Assembly (NCBI GenBank): GCA_009746045.1
Contig: RPFO01000106.1
Span: forward strand, 1,633,711 to 1,697,710
DNA: 64,000 bases
Source: Mesostigma viride
Taxonomy: Eukaryota > Streptophyta > Mesostigmatophyceae > Mesostigmatales > Mesostigmataceae
Direction of reading: 5' to 3'
Shown: positions 12,261-24,615 of the stretch, piece by piece
Numbering within the stretch: the first letter of the stretch is position 1
How the letters are laid out: each line of letters begins with the position of its first letter
Program-made: the position numbers and the translations under genes
The notes under the pieces: model-generated
Databases searched by the model: none
Told to the model about the DNA's origin: nothing
Seen by the model: only the letters and a program-made list of their open reading frames with translations

Positions 12261-13832
12261 AGTTAACTGCCGGCATTGCCATACAAGAAGAAGCTCTCGA
12301 TCCTAGGTATAGACTACCTCGGGTATCATCATCGTAATTGCTAGCATCGAGATCATTCATACCTACCGACGATGGCCAGCTGCAAAAGAAAAATGTCGAC
12401 CAACAGACAGGACCTATCGCCGGGAACCCTCAAGGCAATAAGGGCGAGACAGGCTTTCACCGTTAAGTAAAGTTGTCCACATCGTGCTAAGGAATTTGTG
12501 CTAATCTATGAGTACCTATATGGACACTTTGTCGCATTTTTTACATGGCAAATAAGCGATGTATGTGTCATGTAGGCTGCCATTGGTGCATGCATGCATG
12601 GGCCAGCAATGATGGTCAGAGGTACATTGTGCCTATGAGATAATCATCGATTTGTTGATCAGCAAGTGATTCATTACGTGAGACAACAATATGTTTGGGG
12701 GCTAAGCTTCTTACATTGGTCACATGGCCCGCCATAATTGTTTTCTTATGTGTTTAAGGTTAGGACTCTGTTCATGACTGAACGTCATGAACGCGCTCTA
12801 TTCATGACATTGATTAATTGATTTTAATTAGTCTCATGTCCATGTTGGGGGACCGGGATCTCTGAATTCCCCAAAGAAGATATAGTGGAAGTTAGGTGCC
12901 CCAAGACGTCAATATCCGTCAAGACGTCAATAACAACATGTATGTCCACAGCTCAGCTAGTAGTCTAAAATATGGGCCTCGAGCTACTCTTGCACGCAAG
13001 CAATGCCTATCATCAAGGATTAATTAATGCCTATCAACAAGGAGACAATCATGCTTGTTAAATTTCCTAGGACCCACAACTGGGGGGTCGTAGTCTTTGA
13101 CAATGTCCGACTGGGCAACGCTACTAATCCTACATATCCGAGGTCCCATGTCTGAATAAGAGGGGTTGAGCGGATGACGCCAACAGTGTCTGTGCTCTGC
13201 ATGTCAGCTAAAATCATATCGCGGAGACAAACATATGGCGGTATGTCCAATGTTGGCCACTGCGTCGCCTAACAGGTTCGTTCTTACATGGTCGGCAAGG
13301 GCCTGACCATGTAAGAAGATATCTCCCTGGCTGGCCAGTCCACAAGGAACCAGCAGGGACCTCATCTGAATCAACCTGATTTATTAACTAACTACTTAAT
13401 TCATTTATTAAACTCATGCCCCCATTAGGGAGTCAAGGAGCATTAGTTAACCCCGATTAATTAATTAATTAATTAATTAATTAATTAATTAATTAATTAA
13501 TTAAACACGTGCTCCCGTTGGGGAGTCACGGAGCACCGAAGTGCTTTTAATCCCTGTGTGTGCACAACAGGAGAAAGGGCAGAGACCCCCAGTCTCCTTC
13601 ATGCCTAAGGCATGCCACAGCTGCATTCGGGAACGCTAGCTAAACGGACACGCTAACGATCCGGCAATCTGTGGGTGCAATAAGACCCATGTGAGCATGG
13701 CATAACACTAGGAGCGTGGGCAAGTAATCTCATCATAGCCAGGACGTAGCATGGCTGTACTAGGACTATACCCCGATTTCTGATTCTCCCGATTTCTGGC
13801 CTGCGCTGGTTGTCTCCTTGATACCCCGATCA
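12261..13832. other. CACTA interior with dispersed-repeat segments and (TTAA)n
   Basis: No gene seen. An AATT/TTAA run occupies about 13457-13504. 13510-13750 is closely similar to 29600-29830 inside transposon T2, around 'gagcaccgaagtgctttt'. 13776-13825 contains 'cccgatttctggcctgcgct', shared with about 31180 and 48558. Confidence 0.6.
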
Positions 13833-14086
13833 ATGGATGGATGGATGGATGGATGGATGGATGGATGGATGGATGGATGGATGGATGGATGGATGGATGG
13901 ATGGATGGATGGATGGATGGATGGATGGATGGATGGATGGATGGATGGATGGATGGATGGATGGATGGATGGATGGATGGATGGATGGATGGATGGATGG
14001 ATGGATGGATGGATGGATGGATGGATGGATGGATGGATGGATGGATGGATGGATGGATGGATGGATGGATGGATGGATGGATGGAT
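13833..14086. repeat. (ATGG)n microsatellite, about 63 units
   Basis: Almost uninterrupted ATGG/GGAT tetranucleotide array. The Met-Asp-Gly-Trp ORFs are products of the repeat. Confidence 0.97.
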
Positions 14087-15551
14087 TTATAGTACTATGC
14101 TAATCTCTATAGAAACATAATTACACGGAAGTTACAAATCTCATCTGCATCATGCCCCAAGACACTACATTAAACAATCAAATAAAATTATAACATGCCT
14201 CCGATGGGAGATCATGTAGCACATATTCCTTGCTGAATGGGTGGAGGTGGGTCAAGCCGCGACATCGAAATAAGCTAACTCTAAGCTATCTAGTCTACAA
14301 AATCCTAACTACACTTCTCCCCAAAGCGCCCCTTCCGCTTTGGGGAGGGGGCTTACCCACAGGGGCTGGCGTGTGAGCCGGGACATTGGTCTTCCACCTC
14401 TTCTTGTTCTGCATAGTAGGAACAGAGAGCAAAGAAATGCGGTGTGGGGACCCCTTCTCGTGGTAATGCGTTACATGTACTCTTCACCGGGCTTTGCTCT
14501 TCATGGGTTCATAAAGACAACAATTATTCAGTAAGAATTTAACAAATTAGGAACATATATCCGTTGGGAGTCACTGTTACACATATACCTGCAAAGGGGC
14601 ATATGATTTTTAATACATTCTGAGCTACAACCTGCAGGTGCATGGGTTTAGTTAACTGCCACCTATACTAGAGGCCTGACATGGGGTGGAGCTTCAGTGC
14701 TTCCCCGCCTTCTCCTTCTCCCACACTGGGTGCTCCGCCTCCTTCTTCTCCGGACCGGCCTGACCGTGGGTGCACCGGCCCCGCCTCCTCCTTCTCCTCA
14801 CGGGACGATTCGCGCTCCACGCACATGTGGCTGCAGCATCAGTTAGCACGGGCAAGACATAGCAGTAACCGCGCTATGGCTGTTCTAGCACCAGCCTAGC
14901 AGCCTGCCATGATTACTCAGCAAACCCACGACAGCTAAACCCTTGGCTGTGACAACCAGTCCATGCATCATTAAGTATGGGTACGGGGAAAGCTTCCCGC
15001 GTATCCATGGCCATATGAATGACAGGGCAACACAACAACTTGCACCCTAGCCCCCCGTGCAAACACAAAAACGTGGGTCGTGGCTTCCACGCCCCATCCG
15101 CCATGCATGACAGCGCGTACCTCACTCGCATTCACACCGGGCGGCATCCCAGCGCCGTTGCTGTCCCTATGTGACACGTCGGCTGATTAAGCAGATACAC
15201 AGCAGAGTCTGATGTAAACCGCTAAAACCCAAACCCATGCAGAACACAGTCAAGGACGCGTGCATGTCAAGCCATGCCAATTGTGAACCGTACAGCAATT
15301 TACTTTTCAAGCCTGAACAGGTGGATAGCAGATACTAGCCTGGAAGAGGTTACAGGGGCACATGTCCATTAGCGAGCGGAACACAGCATACACCCTACAA
15401 GCGTACCGCACAATGTCCTCCTGCAATTGTCTGCAGATCTCCAAATGCCGCAGACATCTCCACTGCTCTCGTGGCGATTGCAAATGCTTCATGCCGCAGA
15501 CATCTCCACTGCTCTCATGGCGATTGCAAATGCTTGATGCCGCACCTCTGC
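14087..15551. other. CACTA interior, no recognisable gene
   Basis: No coherent ORF. A two-copy tandem repeat of about 52 bp ('gccgcagacatctccactgc') lies at 15450-15540, just downstream of the decayed gene. Confidence 0.45.
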
Positions 15552-16720
15552 TTACAGAAGAAAAGCTTCCTCCGGGCGAGGCACCTGACTGGAACCAACA
15601 CCCATTCCTTGGCTTGACAATGTGGCCATGACAGCATCGTGAATCTCCTTCGCCAACGCCCACACATCAGGACCCGTGCGCTGCACCGCCATGGCCACAG
15701 GCTGCACCGCTGCAATCGATGCAGCATTCACTGCCTGCGCCGCACCATGTACTGCATGCACGAAAGCCAATCCTGGCTCGGTTATCATGGTCTTGCCCGA
15801 TTCCTGCTGCTTCTTCTTCTTCGATGCAGTCATGCGCACTTTATACCCCTTCCTCTCCAAGCACGCCTTCAGCACCTGGTTCGTGCGGTGCTGAATATGC
15901 TTCTGAAGGCGCGCCTTCTAAACACAAATTGTTGGCAATGTATGATTCCCAAACGGCATGATAGGCACATAATCAGTCCCATTAATTGCTTTGCGGCAGT
16001 CAATGCACCAGAACACCTGTTGAAAAAAGAAGGTTATGCATGCTAGCGATTACCCGCGGCAAGAAGCAATCAACACGCCTAGCTAACAACTGCAACCACA
16101 ATGTAATTCATGACGGGCCACTCACCGCTAGCCTGCTCTCCTGCTTCAATGTCTCCCCATTCTCAAGGCCTCCATTGTAAACCTCTCCGTCTTCACCATC
16201 GTCACCGTCTTCCTCTTCCTCCACTCCGACGTATCCGTGCTTCCTTTTCCTAAGATACCTAGGGTTGTTCAAGTCGTATGTGCGGCGTTGGCACACTTCC
16301 AACAAAATTTTGGCCGCCTCTACCCATTACCATTTATTCGTACCATCATAACATATCCAGGCGTTTGAAAAATCATTCCCTCGTTCGAACTTCTACGCCT
16401 GGGCGTCCATGACGAGGCAGTCACGACGGGACGCAGATGCACAAAAATAAAAAAGGCGACATCCCTTCAATCATTGACCAAAGAAGAGAATAAGCGCAGA
16501 ACTTGGATTTCAACACCACACACCCATTACCAGCGAGCACGGCTGGCCTGCAACCGCCATCATTTCATAACCAGAAGCCAGGGCCCACACTCCATCCCGT
16601 TACCTCATCTTCCACGCACGGCTTCCGCTGCTTCCCTCTGCTCTTTCGCATTCTCCGCCAGCAACCTCGCCTTCTCCTCGTCGAACAATCCACTATAAGA
16701 ATGAAATCCCCTCTATTGGA
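15552..16720 (-). pseudogene. Decayed intron-containing gene carried by the CACTA element, product unknown
   Basis: On the - strand a coding-like exon (about 16415-16126) ends at a GTGAGT donor. A 109-bp intron (16017-16125) ends in a pyrimidine tract and CAG, and the next exon (16016-15552) continues in frame, with a CIDC motif followed later by KHIQH, a possible C2H2-like zinc site. The rest is Lys/Ala-rich helix, including ASKKKKQQESGK. A further upstream piece rich in Glu/Lys/Ala lies near 16690-16605. In-frame stops interrupt it: TAG near 16397, TAA near 16325 and TAG near 15920, so it is a pseudogene. I do not recognise the family; it could be a captured host gene or a transposon accessory gene. 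Confidence 0.45.
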
Positions 16721-17230
16721 CGCCATTCAGACGAACTTTGCTAGCGTCTTTTCACCGGCCCCAGCACACATAATCTATAGCCGCTTACTGACAACGGCCG
16801 ACAACGACAACTGCTGAACAGGCGACAAAGGCTGATAACTACATTTTTATATTTCGCTGCATTTGCTAATAGACACGCACGTTCTCCCACTTCACCATTA
16901 CAATATATAATTATCCATCTGGCCGTGGACAGGCAAAGACCCCCTTAGTAACTTACTAAAACGTAATCTTACAGCATCGGATCACTGGCACCTAATTTAC
17001 CGGTGGTAACTTCTCAACTAAGATCCGTCGCGGTAATCTCCCGTGTCGGTACAGTACTACGAAAGATACGTCGTGGTAACGTTACGGCTAGTAAATTTAC
17101 TACCTAAGACTCGACGTTGTAATTATTACCGCCTTGGATCTCAGGCGTGGGATCGTGCGTGGTAAGATTACCGCGTGGTAATTTACGCCTCGGATCCTTT
17201 TTACCACCCTCGGACGAAAAGTATAGTGCA

Positions 17231-18034
17231 ATCCTTTCTTTTCTTGAGCTGTAGCAGCTCACACAAGTCTACATACAAACACACACAATGGGTACTGGAC
17301 ATCCTCCCCGACTACAAGTCACAACCCACTGGGCATGACAGCCAGCTTGGATTCCTGGACATCCTCCCCGACTACAAGTCACAACCCACTGGGCATGACA
17401 GTCAGCTTGGATTCCTTATTATATGTACATAGCACCCATACTGGTTCAGGAGCACAAACAAATTACAATGAGTCCCTATCCCTTCACGGGAGGCTCGTTG
17501 TGCTACCCATGTACAAGAGGTTGGCCAACTGTGGCAGCCCATAGGTGTTCAGCTAAGAACTTGAGAAGTATGTACAACCTTCAGGACCTTAGGCGAAACC
17601 CCACAGATCACCCACAACAGCTCATCAGAAAACATTGCTGACCCCCAGACGGGAGTCGGCGCCGGTCTGCTGCCCCTTATCGAACCAGACACAACATCTA
17701 CGCGAAGCACATGCAAAACACAAGCTCCTATACTCGTTCCAACCGTGGAAAATCAGGGGACCTGTCGCCACCTCACCAGCATGGTGGATGGGTCAGCCAG
17801 TCCGTGAAACTCCGCCTTAAGACGGCACCAGGGAATCGAACCCCGCCCACAAACCACAGATCTGGGGAAACCTCAGACTGAGATGAAAACCCCAGATAGA
17901 CATCTCTCCATCAGAGACAATGTCAGACATTCCCACACCAGAGACATGTCTCACCCCTCAAGGTGTGCTCAGGATTATGTACAATCAAGCTCCCAGCCTG
18001 ATATCCAGAGACTTAAGCACCCAGCTCTCAGCTT
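17231..18034 (-). other. Element C 3' UTR with a T-arm-like motif and a 60-bp duplication
   Basis: Begins after the CACTA right end with the remaining polypurine tract (- strand AAGAAAAGAAAGGAT). A 60-bp unit containing 'ggacatcctccccgactaca' is repeated twice at about 17298-17415. GGGGTTCGATTCCC on the - strand (17831-17844) matches the motif in element B's 3' UTR although the surrounding sequence differs. No ORF. Confidence 0.7.
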
Positions 18035-21000
18035 TTAGACAGATAGACCGACTTGACAGTCAGCATTCATGAGCTTCCTCAGTACATTGTACTGGGCTGG
18101 GGCCTTGTGTGGCAGCTTTGTCAATGCATCAGCAGGGTTCTCCTCGCCAGGGATATGCTTCAAGTCAACCAAACTGGCCAACTCCTTCAGCAACAAATAA
18201 TCCAGGTCCCGGCTTCTGGCCAGCTGCTTGTGAACAAACTGGACCATACCCATGCTGTCTGTTAGCAACAACGTCTCCATCTGCAAGGTCCAAGGGGTAA
18301 CTGAAGCCAGCTCCAGCATTAACTCCTTTATGTACAGGCTGGACTGGATCCCCTCGCATATGGCCCTGCATTCTGCCACATCTGAACTGATACAGACCCT
18401 CTTCTGCAGTCTGCTGTACCAGCTGAACAAACTTGCCCTGCTCTGATAAAAAGCAAACAGAGCAGCAGATCTCCCCCTGACCTTGGTAACCTGGCGAGCA
18501 TCCATGGAACTGTCAACAAAGATCTCCAAGGTGATAGGCTGGGTAAAGTCAATCCCAGACAAAATCAGATCAGGGGTACTCTCCACCAACCGGGCTATGA
18601 CTCGAGGCTTCTCATCCTCAAGCACCTCATCAGGCATTCTGCTATGGACCATCAAAGACGGACCACAGATGCTGGCAAACCAGGCCCACATGCCTCTCAA
18701 CTCAGGTCCTGCAGCCTGGGTGATCTTCTCTGGCAAGGCCTTCACAATGGTCTGTTTATAATCTCCTCCAGCCTGAAGCCTGATACTCCACTCCCCGTCC
18801 CTCCTGAACAGGGTAGCCTGCATTCCACAGAACACTACAGGCTTGTTGGGCTCCTGCCACAGCTCCTTGCCCAGTGAAAACTTGCCACTGATGACAGGAA
18901 TAAACTTCTTCAGCCAGGTCGTGGGGGCTAGCAAATGCAGATCATCTCCATGCAAACTAGCATACACTGGCAGACCCTCCCATTGGGCCAGCAGCAAACA
19001 GGGATCAACTGAAGACACTCTCAAGCCACACTCACTGATCAGAGCTTCCTGCAGCGTGAGTCTCCAGATGATTGGGCTCGACCTGAGTCCTTCCAGGCCC
19101 TTCAGAATAACCAGGAATTGTTGATGCAGCTCCAGCTTCCAGATGGCAGGCACCTCAACACAGTAAGGCTCATCCTGCTTCCACACCCTCCTGGCCACTT
19201 CTGGATCAGATTTTAAAAATGCCCTCTTGAAGTCCAGCAGCACTGATGACATAGCTGCTCCCCTGTTCAGCAACCCCACGTAGAGACATAGCAAAATTCT
19301 CCATGTGTCGTGTAGCATCCCTGGCGTGTATAGCTCCTCTCCTGGCAGACTCCCCGTGCCGTGATACTCATTCAGGACAGGCCTGACATGGGGCACTGAT
19401 ACCTCATCCACAACCTTCCTCTTCAGCACAAATCTCAAAGCAAGCTTCCTTGATGCTGGGGGACGTCTGTCTGTTGGTGCAGCACACTCAAACTGCAACC
19501 ACTCCTCCAATGCCTTGGAGAAGGCGAGCTTCCAAGCCTCAAACAAAGTAGGCGAGCTCATCTCTTGGACCAGCTGGTCATATGTCAAAGGAGAGTGTGC
19601 AGCAAGGCTCCTGTGAGTTATGCCAATACTGCTGGGGTGCAACACAGCTGGAATCACCAAACTGGCCGCTGGGGGCACCTCCCCTTCATCCCATTTTACA
19701 CCCTTGACCGGCTTGGCCCTGCACCTGACTGGAAATGTTGTCCTGAAATTTTCTAGGGGAATCATCCCCCAGCCATCTCTTCTCAGAGCTGTAGCTCTGA
19801 TAGAAATCCCAGGATTGCCCAGAAAATTCTGACCCAAAATCACAGGGCCATCATAGTCCTCTAGGACAAGGAAGGTCACATCCACACCCATGACAGGGGC
19901 AGTAACCTCTCCCAACACCCTTAGATGCGTCCTACCACTGAAATCAGACACCCAGGGGCAACTTGGTTCTCCGACCAGCAGTTCTCCTGTATGCTGAGGT
20001 CCCATGACAGAAACCTGTGCATTGGTATCTATCTCCATGGCAGCTACCTCAGGTTCATCCAACTGGACAAGCTTGGACACCTTAGGCTCCTTCTTGGCTC
20101 TTTGCAAAGCCTGTACAATATCTGATAGACGCACACCCCTAGGCCTGGTGTCGGGCCGTTCCGGAGGTGCAGCCTGTCCGCCTGCTTGCCCAACCACCGT
20201 ATGTGAAGGTACCCCAGGGGCCGGGCCAGGGTCACCCTGAGGGCTCGATACAGCTGTAGCACCCTGATCAGGAAGCTCCACGTCACCCCCGCCTTGTACA
20301 CCAGCGGGCACCTGGAAGAGGTCTCCTTGATTACCTCCCCGGGGACGGATCTTTGACCAGGACAGACGGTGCACTGCTTGGGAGCCATCAATGGCCACCC
20401 AGCACTTATGGCCAGCGGCTTCTACTCGGGTCACCACCCCATCATGCCAGCTGCCACGTTTCCCTGGAAAGCTTGGTTCCTTCCACACAACAACCTGTTG
20501 TCCAACGTTAGGTTCTAGGACACTCCAGCCCTTGTCTTTCTGCCTCAGCTTGAGGAACTTGGCCTCTAGCTTCTCCTTCCATGCCTGCTCAGCATCAGCT
20601 GGCAGCATCCTGGTATGCAGCATAAGAGGATTGATGGCAATGTCACCAAAGAACATGGGAGTCCTCAGGTTCAGCCTGTCCTCCACAGAACGTAGCCATG
20701 CAGATGTCACAATGGCAGATGACGTCCTTGGAATCCTCTCCACCAGCAGCACAGTCTTGATCTCTTGGATGGCTCTCTCCACCACCCCTTGCTGGCCGTG
20801 GCTCTCCCTGGGTGTAATCAGCAACTCTGGAAACTCTGGCAGGTTCTCACAGCACTCAAACTGAATGTCACACTGCAACAACTCCAACCCAGGGTACCTG
20901 CTCCTTGTCAACTTCAGAGCAGCAATCAATGTAGGCTTCTCCATGTCAGGCAGGATCTCTAGGGTCTTGTACTTGGTATATCTGTCCACTGCCACCAGCA

Positions 21001-21592
21001 GCTTCAAACCCCTGATTCTCTGAATATCTACCTGCACATGGCCTGGCTGCAAAATAGGAGTCCTGGCATGAGACTGCTTGGGCTTTCTAGCAACTAGCCT
21101 GCACTTGCAAGCTTGAGCAACCTGTTGGCAGATGGAGTACAACTCACTTCCTCCCAGCCGTCTAGCAACTTGCAAAGACTGAGCTGCATGGCCAAACATG
21201 GTATGCAACCTTGAGGCAATGTCATACAAGAGAGAAAACCTTTTATTGTCATTATTAGCACTCAAGGTATGTACAGATCCCTTATGTACAGGAGGCACCA
21301 GGGTCGTGCCTGTCAGACTGTCTCCAGCCCTATCCTCATCCTGACCATCCTGTGCCAGTCCTGCACGGTCAGAATGCTTCTGAGATCCACCTGGGTCCAC
21401 ATCACCAGGTCCTACCTCAGGCTCAGCACCGCCATGGCGGGCACGTTGGCGAGTAACCACTGCAGCTACAGCTGGCATACTCTCTGTGGTAACCAAGCTT
21501 GCCCCATCGTGTCCAATAGGCTCTTTCACTAGAGCATGGGGCTGCCCCTCACTGCTGTCACTAGCAGCTTCATTACACACCCCTGGGGGCAC
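18035..21592 (-). CDS. pol: Element C Pol polyprotein: integrase, protease, reverse transcriptase, RNase H
   Basis: An intact 1,185-residue ORF and the best reference for this lineage. The integrase zinc region has H130, H135, C155 and C162/C164. The integrase core has D189 (HVQVDIQ), D242 (QCDIQF) and E272 (GVVERA), with 29 residues between the last two, plus VDRYTKYK as in Gypsy integrases. An SH3-like tail with KRGSWHDGVV lies near 378-387. Only then comes a retropepsin-like domain: D522 in IDTNAQVSVM and VILGQNFLG at 585-592. RT follows (LRFVLKRK 719, D787 in LLDFKRAF, HGDD 881-884), then RNase H (D1027, E1074, D1112, D1155 in NPADALTK). It ends in TAA. Standard Copia order is protease-integrase-RT-RNase H, so the protease has moved. 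The ORF begins shortly after the gag stop; how Gag-Pol is joined is unclear. All RT and RNase H catalytic residues are present. Confidence 0.93.
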   Translation of the reverse strand: MPPGVCNEAASDSSEGQPHALVKEPIGHDGASLVTTESMPAVAAVVTRQRARHGGAEPEVGPGDVDPGGSQKHSDRAGLAQDGQDEDRAGDSLTGTTLVPPVHKGSVHTLSANNDNKRFSLLYDIASRLHTMFGHAAQSLQVARRLGGSELYSICQQVAQACKCRLVARKPKQSHARTPILQPGHVQVDIQRIRGLKLLVAVDRYTKYKTLEILPDMEKPTLIAALKLTRSRYPGLELLQCDIQFECCENLPEFPELLITPRESHGQQGVVERAIQEIKTVLLVERIPRTSSAIVTSAWLRSVEDRLNLRTPMFFGDIAINPLMLHTRMLPADAEQAWKEKLEAKFLKLRQKDKGWSVLEPNVGQQVVVWKEPSFPGKRGSWHDGVVTRVEAAGHKCWVAIDGSQAVHRLSWSKIRPRGGNQGDLFQVPAGVQGGGDVELPDQGATAVSSPQGDPGPAPGVPSHTVVGQAGGQAAPPERPDTRPRGVRLSDIVQALQRAKKEPKVSKLVQLDEPEVAAMEIDTNAQVSVMGPQHTGELLVGEPSCPWVSDFSGRTHLRVLGEVTAPVMGVDVTFLVLEDYDGPVILGQNFLGNPGISIRATALRRDGWGMIPLENFRTTFPVRCRAKPVKGVKWDEGEVPPAASLVIPAVLHPSSIGITHRSLAAHSPLTYDQLVQEMSSPTLFEAWKLAFSKALEEWLQFECAAPTDRRPPASRKLALRFVLKRKVVDEVSVPHVRPVLNEYHGTGSLPGEELYTPGMLHDTWRILLCLYVGLLNRGAAMSSVLLDFKRAFLKSDPEVARRVWKQDEPYCVEVPAIWKLELHQQFLVILKGLEGLRSSPIIWRLTLQEALISECGLRVSSVDPCLLLAQWEGLPVYASLHGDDLHLLAPTTWLKKFIPVISGKFSLGKELWQEPNKPVVFCGMQATLFRRDGEWSIRLQAGGDYKQTIVKALPEKITQAAGPELRGMWAWFASICGPSLMVHSRMPDEVLEDEKPRVIARLVESTPDLILSGIDFTQPITLEIFVDSSMDARQVTKVRGRSAALFAFYQSRASLFSWYSRLQKRVCISSDVAECRAICEGIQSSLYIKELMLELASVTPWTLQMETLLLTDSMGMVQFVHKQLARSRDLDYLLLKELASLVDLKHIPGEENPADALTKLPHKAPAQYNVLRKLMNADCQVGLSV

Positions 21593-21625
21593 CCTCCAGG
21601 GTTCAGGGATGTGTGCAGGCTCAAG

Positions 21626-22810
21626 TCAATGATCAGCAGCCTTGCCCTTGCCCTTGTCCTGGGATGGACCAGCCTTGTCCTTGCTGCCACCCTGAGCTGG
21701 CTTGCTCTGACCTTCCTGCCTCAGGTACGAGGGACACTCATTCCTGAAGTGACCCTTCCCCTGGCAGAAATAACATTCCACCTGACTGATGTCCCGTGAG
21801 GTCCCACTGCTGGGCCCAGCCTTGGGAGGACCACCCACCCTCTTGAAGTCAAACTGGGACTGTGGATGTCCCGACTTCGGCGGGGTCCCCCGTCCAGCCC
21901 TTCTGTCACGCCCCCTCCTGGACCTTCCTCGACCCCTTGAAGAGGTCTCAGGCCCTCTCGAGGGCGCTGGGCCCCCGTGGCCCGATCCCCTCATGGACTT
22001 AACCGTGGGTTCAGTGGCCTCCTCATCACCTGACGAGGGCGCTTACCACCCACGTACTTGCCGCTGAAACACTCATACAACTGGTCCGTCATGGCTGCCC
22101 AGCCATGGACCTGTCGCATGTGGATGGTCACATTATCCATGGTGACCGGATCCAGCTGCAGCGACTTGAGAAAGTCGCCCATGGCCATCCGATCTGCGAC
22201 GAAGAAGCCCTTGGCCATGGCGTCCTCCCTCAGCTTGACGAAGTCTTCAAAGGCGTGGACCACTAGCTGCCCCTTGATGGGCTTGTAGTCCAGGTATTCT
22301 TGCTTCAGGTGGGACCCATCTATGGTCCTCTTGTCACTCAGGAACACCTGAGTCGCGTCATAAACGCCGCCCAGGTGTCCCCCGCCGCGTGTCGCTCCCG
22401 AACAAACTTGAACAGCCGCCTCGCCGACTGCCTTATGTAGGCACTAGACGCCAGGATGCGAAGCTTGTCACCGTGTATATCTCCGTGTACAAGTTCATGT
22501 CCTCTAACATCCTCTCAGCATCCCGGGGCTGCCAATTGTCCTTGATGGACTGAAACTGGCCTAGCACCGCGTACCCCTCAGCCACGGTCGGTCGCTTAGG
22601 CGCCGCTTGATCTGCGGCTGGCGCGTTCTGACCGCCCTGCGATCCTTGGCTCTGATTATCTGGCACCTCAGCCTGGTCTCCCAGCGCCTGGCCGTCCCCG
22701 CGTCCATCGCGTCCACCGCGTCCATCGCGTCCATCTCGTCCATCCATCCCAGCGCCGCGCCGCGCGAAGCCCATAAAGCCCGCTTGTTGGTTGATAGCTC
22801 CATCCTCCAT
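21626..22810 (-). pseudogene. gag: Element C Gag with CCHC zinc knuckle (frameshifted)
   Basis: Three consecutive open stretches in different frames: 22433-22810 (N-terminus with GRDG/GRGG repeats), 21991-22347 (helical capsid-like part, DKRTIDGSHLKQEYL onward) and 21626-21994 (basic, Arg/Gly/Pro-rich). The last carries CYFCQGKGHFRNEC, a CX2CX4HX4C nucleic-acid-binding knuckle, and ends KGKAADH with TGA. The middle region resembles element B's Gag in layout (DYKPIKG...FVADRMAM against YQGWEVKG...FNVADNIAL). The shifts suggest decay, although the pol next door is intact. Confidence 0.75.
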
Positions 22811-22912
22811 GATGGCCTCTGTTCAGATCTGCTACAGCCAGCCAAGTGGCCAAGCAGCAATTAAAGCAATATAAGCTACTGAACAAGAAAGGAAAGTGCC
22901 AAGTGTTACCAC

Positions 22913-23829
22913 TCAGGCAAGACCACCACGGCTGGCCCCAGGCGCGTCCTGGTTCTCCTTGTCGCTGTCGTCGTCGCTGTCGCTCACCACAATCAGCTCT
23001 GGCACCCTGCTACCCGCTGCGCCGTCGTCGACCCGCTGTCGGCCCGCGATGACTGAATCGTCACCGTTGGTATAGTAGACAGGTGACAACCCGTCGTTGG
23101 CACCCCGCGGATTGTATCTTGGCACCTCGTGGTCGCCAAGTGTCTCGTCGCCTAGCCCAGCGACACCCCCTGCTCCCACCTCAAGGTCACTATCGTACCC
23201 AAGAGGTGCAAACTCTTCCCAACGCGTCACACGAACGCGAAGGGGCGGGGCAGTTCCTGAAAAGGAACTCTTGCTCGCTCCGGAAACCTGCCGACTCTTG
23301 CCGCGCGCTGTCCTCCGGTGATGGCTTCCGCTGTCGCCCCGACCTCTGCAAGCCGCCTGTGATGCTCCGCTCCGCGTCGTTCACGCCTAACTGGCCCGCT
23401 GCAACACCCTCGTCGCCGATGACGCCTGCGAAAGTACGTGGTACCCGCACCCGCTGCTGTCGGTACAAACTCGTGTCGCCCTGCGCCAGCTGCCTCCGCA
23501 ACCTCGCCTCGCCTTGCCGCCAACTCCGTCCGCACTCGCTCAGCTACTGCTGTAATCACCGTCTGGATGCCGACCAAACCGTGAAGCTCCTGCTCGAGGT
23601 CGTCGATGCTCCGGTGCTCCGGAATGACGATGGTTTGTACGTGCCGCAGAATTCGCTCCCAATCTTCGACCTGGTCGTCGACGAATTGCACGAAGCTGCG
23701 ATTAACAGGCGGACGATCTGCAAGCAATAAAGATAGATCCCGAACGACACGACGCAATTCAGGCGAAATCGAACCCCCAGCAGACTGCCGAAACCGGAAA
23801 TCCTGCTGCCGTTGTTCTTCCTGCACCAT
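22913..23829 (-). CDS. Element C ORF0: accessory protein encoded before gag (at least one frameshift)
   Basis: Starts ATG at 23829, about 90 bp after the 5' LTR. The first 120 residues are helical and charged (LRRVVRDLSLLLAD, VEDWERILRHVQT), after which the frame becomes ambiguous near 23450. A final part (22913-23230) is acidic, ending in VVSDSDDDSDKENQD. Element B has an ORF in the same position with similar helical character but little obvious identity. Standard Copia elements have no gene here. Function unknown; it might be a Gag-related or regulatory protein. Confidence 0.55.
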
Positions 23830-23920
23830 TCACCACCGGACGAGCTCCTCGTCGTCAACGCTGCACACCGCAACCGGCAACGACCCTCCTGGCCGTTCCG
23901 CTGAGACTGGTTGTAATTTG

Positions 23921-24615
23921 AGTTAACGTTCTTAGCAAACGCAATGTGAAGGATATGGTTGCAATGCAGCAATGTGTGAATATGGTTGGAAACGGAGCTT
24001 TGTTAAAATTGGATAATGTTACAGCGCTCACACACTTGAGGCTTGTACACGCGCTTGCCAAGTCAAGGCACAACACGTGAGGCGGGCTCGCAAGAGATGC
24101 CCAAATGGCACTGGCCTATTGTTTATATACTTGTGCACTGTGCTTGCTAGTCCTGAGCAGCCTAGGAGGCCTGCTCAGTAATAACACCCCGGTACAGTAT
24201 TCACTACCTGTACAGCGCCCAGCTCCTATACAGTAGGTCTGCCATACAGGCACAGTGACCACAGAGCACAGTCCACAGTGACTATTGCATCTGCACCTAG
24301 AAGTCCAGGACTAAGCCTGCGGTACCAACAGACCACAGGTTAAGGTTCCTATTTCCTGCGTACGACGTATTAATCCAATACCGTCGTAGGTACAGCACCT
24401 AATTCCTGTCAGCCCAGGAATTACTGTCGACCCCATATGTCGTCGGCAAATATTCACGTCCGACTTAGAAGAACAGCCGGCTCGCGCTCGCGCGCGACCG
24501 GGAAGTCGGAACGCCATAACTTTCTTGATACTTGTCGGAATGAACTCGTTCCGGTGCCGCTGGAATCGCAGAGATATGCCGAATCAGGATCACGCCAATG
24601 CGCTTGGCGTTAACT
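23921..24615 (-). repeat. Element C 5' LTR (695 bp)
   Basis: Starts AGTTAACGCC and ends AACGTTAACT on the - strand. Followed on the internal side by CAAATTACAACCAGTC, where the primer-binding site should be. It does not begin with TGG, so a tRNA 3' CCA end is not the evident primer. Target duplication GAAGT follows at 24616-24620. Confidence 0.9.

Noticed and set aside
13818-14120. 100-residue Met-Asp-Gly-Trp ORFs
   Set aside because: All three forward frames are open because ATGG repeats have no stop; not a gene.
15552-16420. Alternative genetic code with TAA/TAG as Gln
   Set aside because: The relic gene has only TAA/TAG stops, but related pol genes end at equivalent places with TAA (B, C) or TGA (A, D), so TAA works as a stop in this genome. 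Pseudogenisation is simpler.
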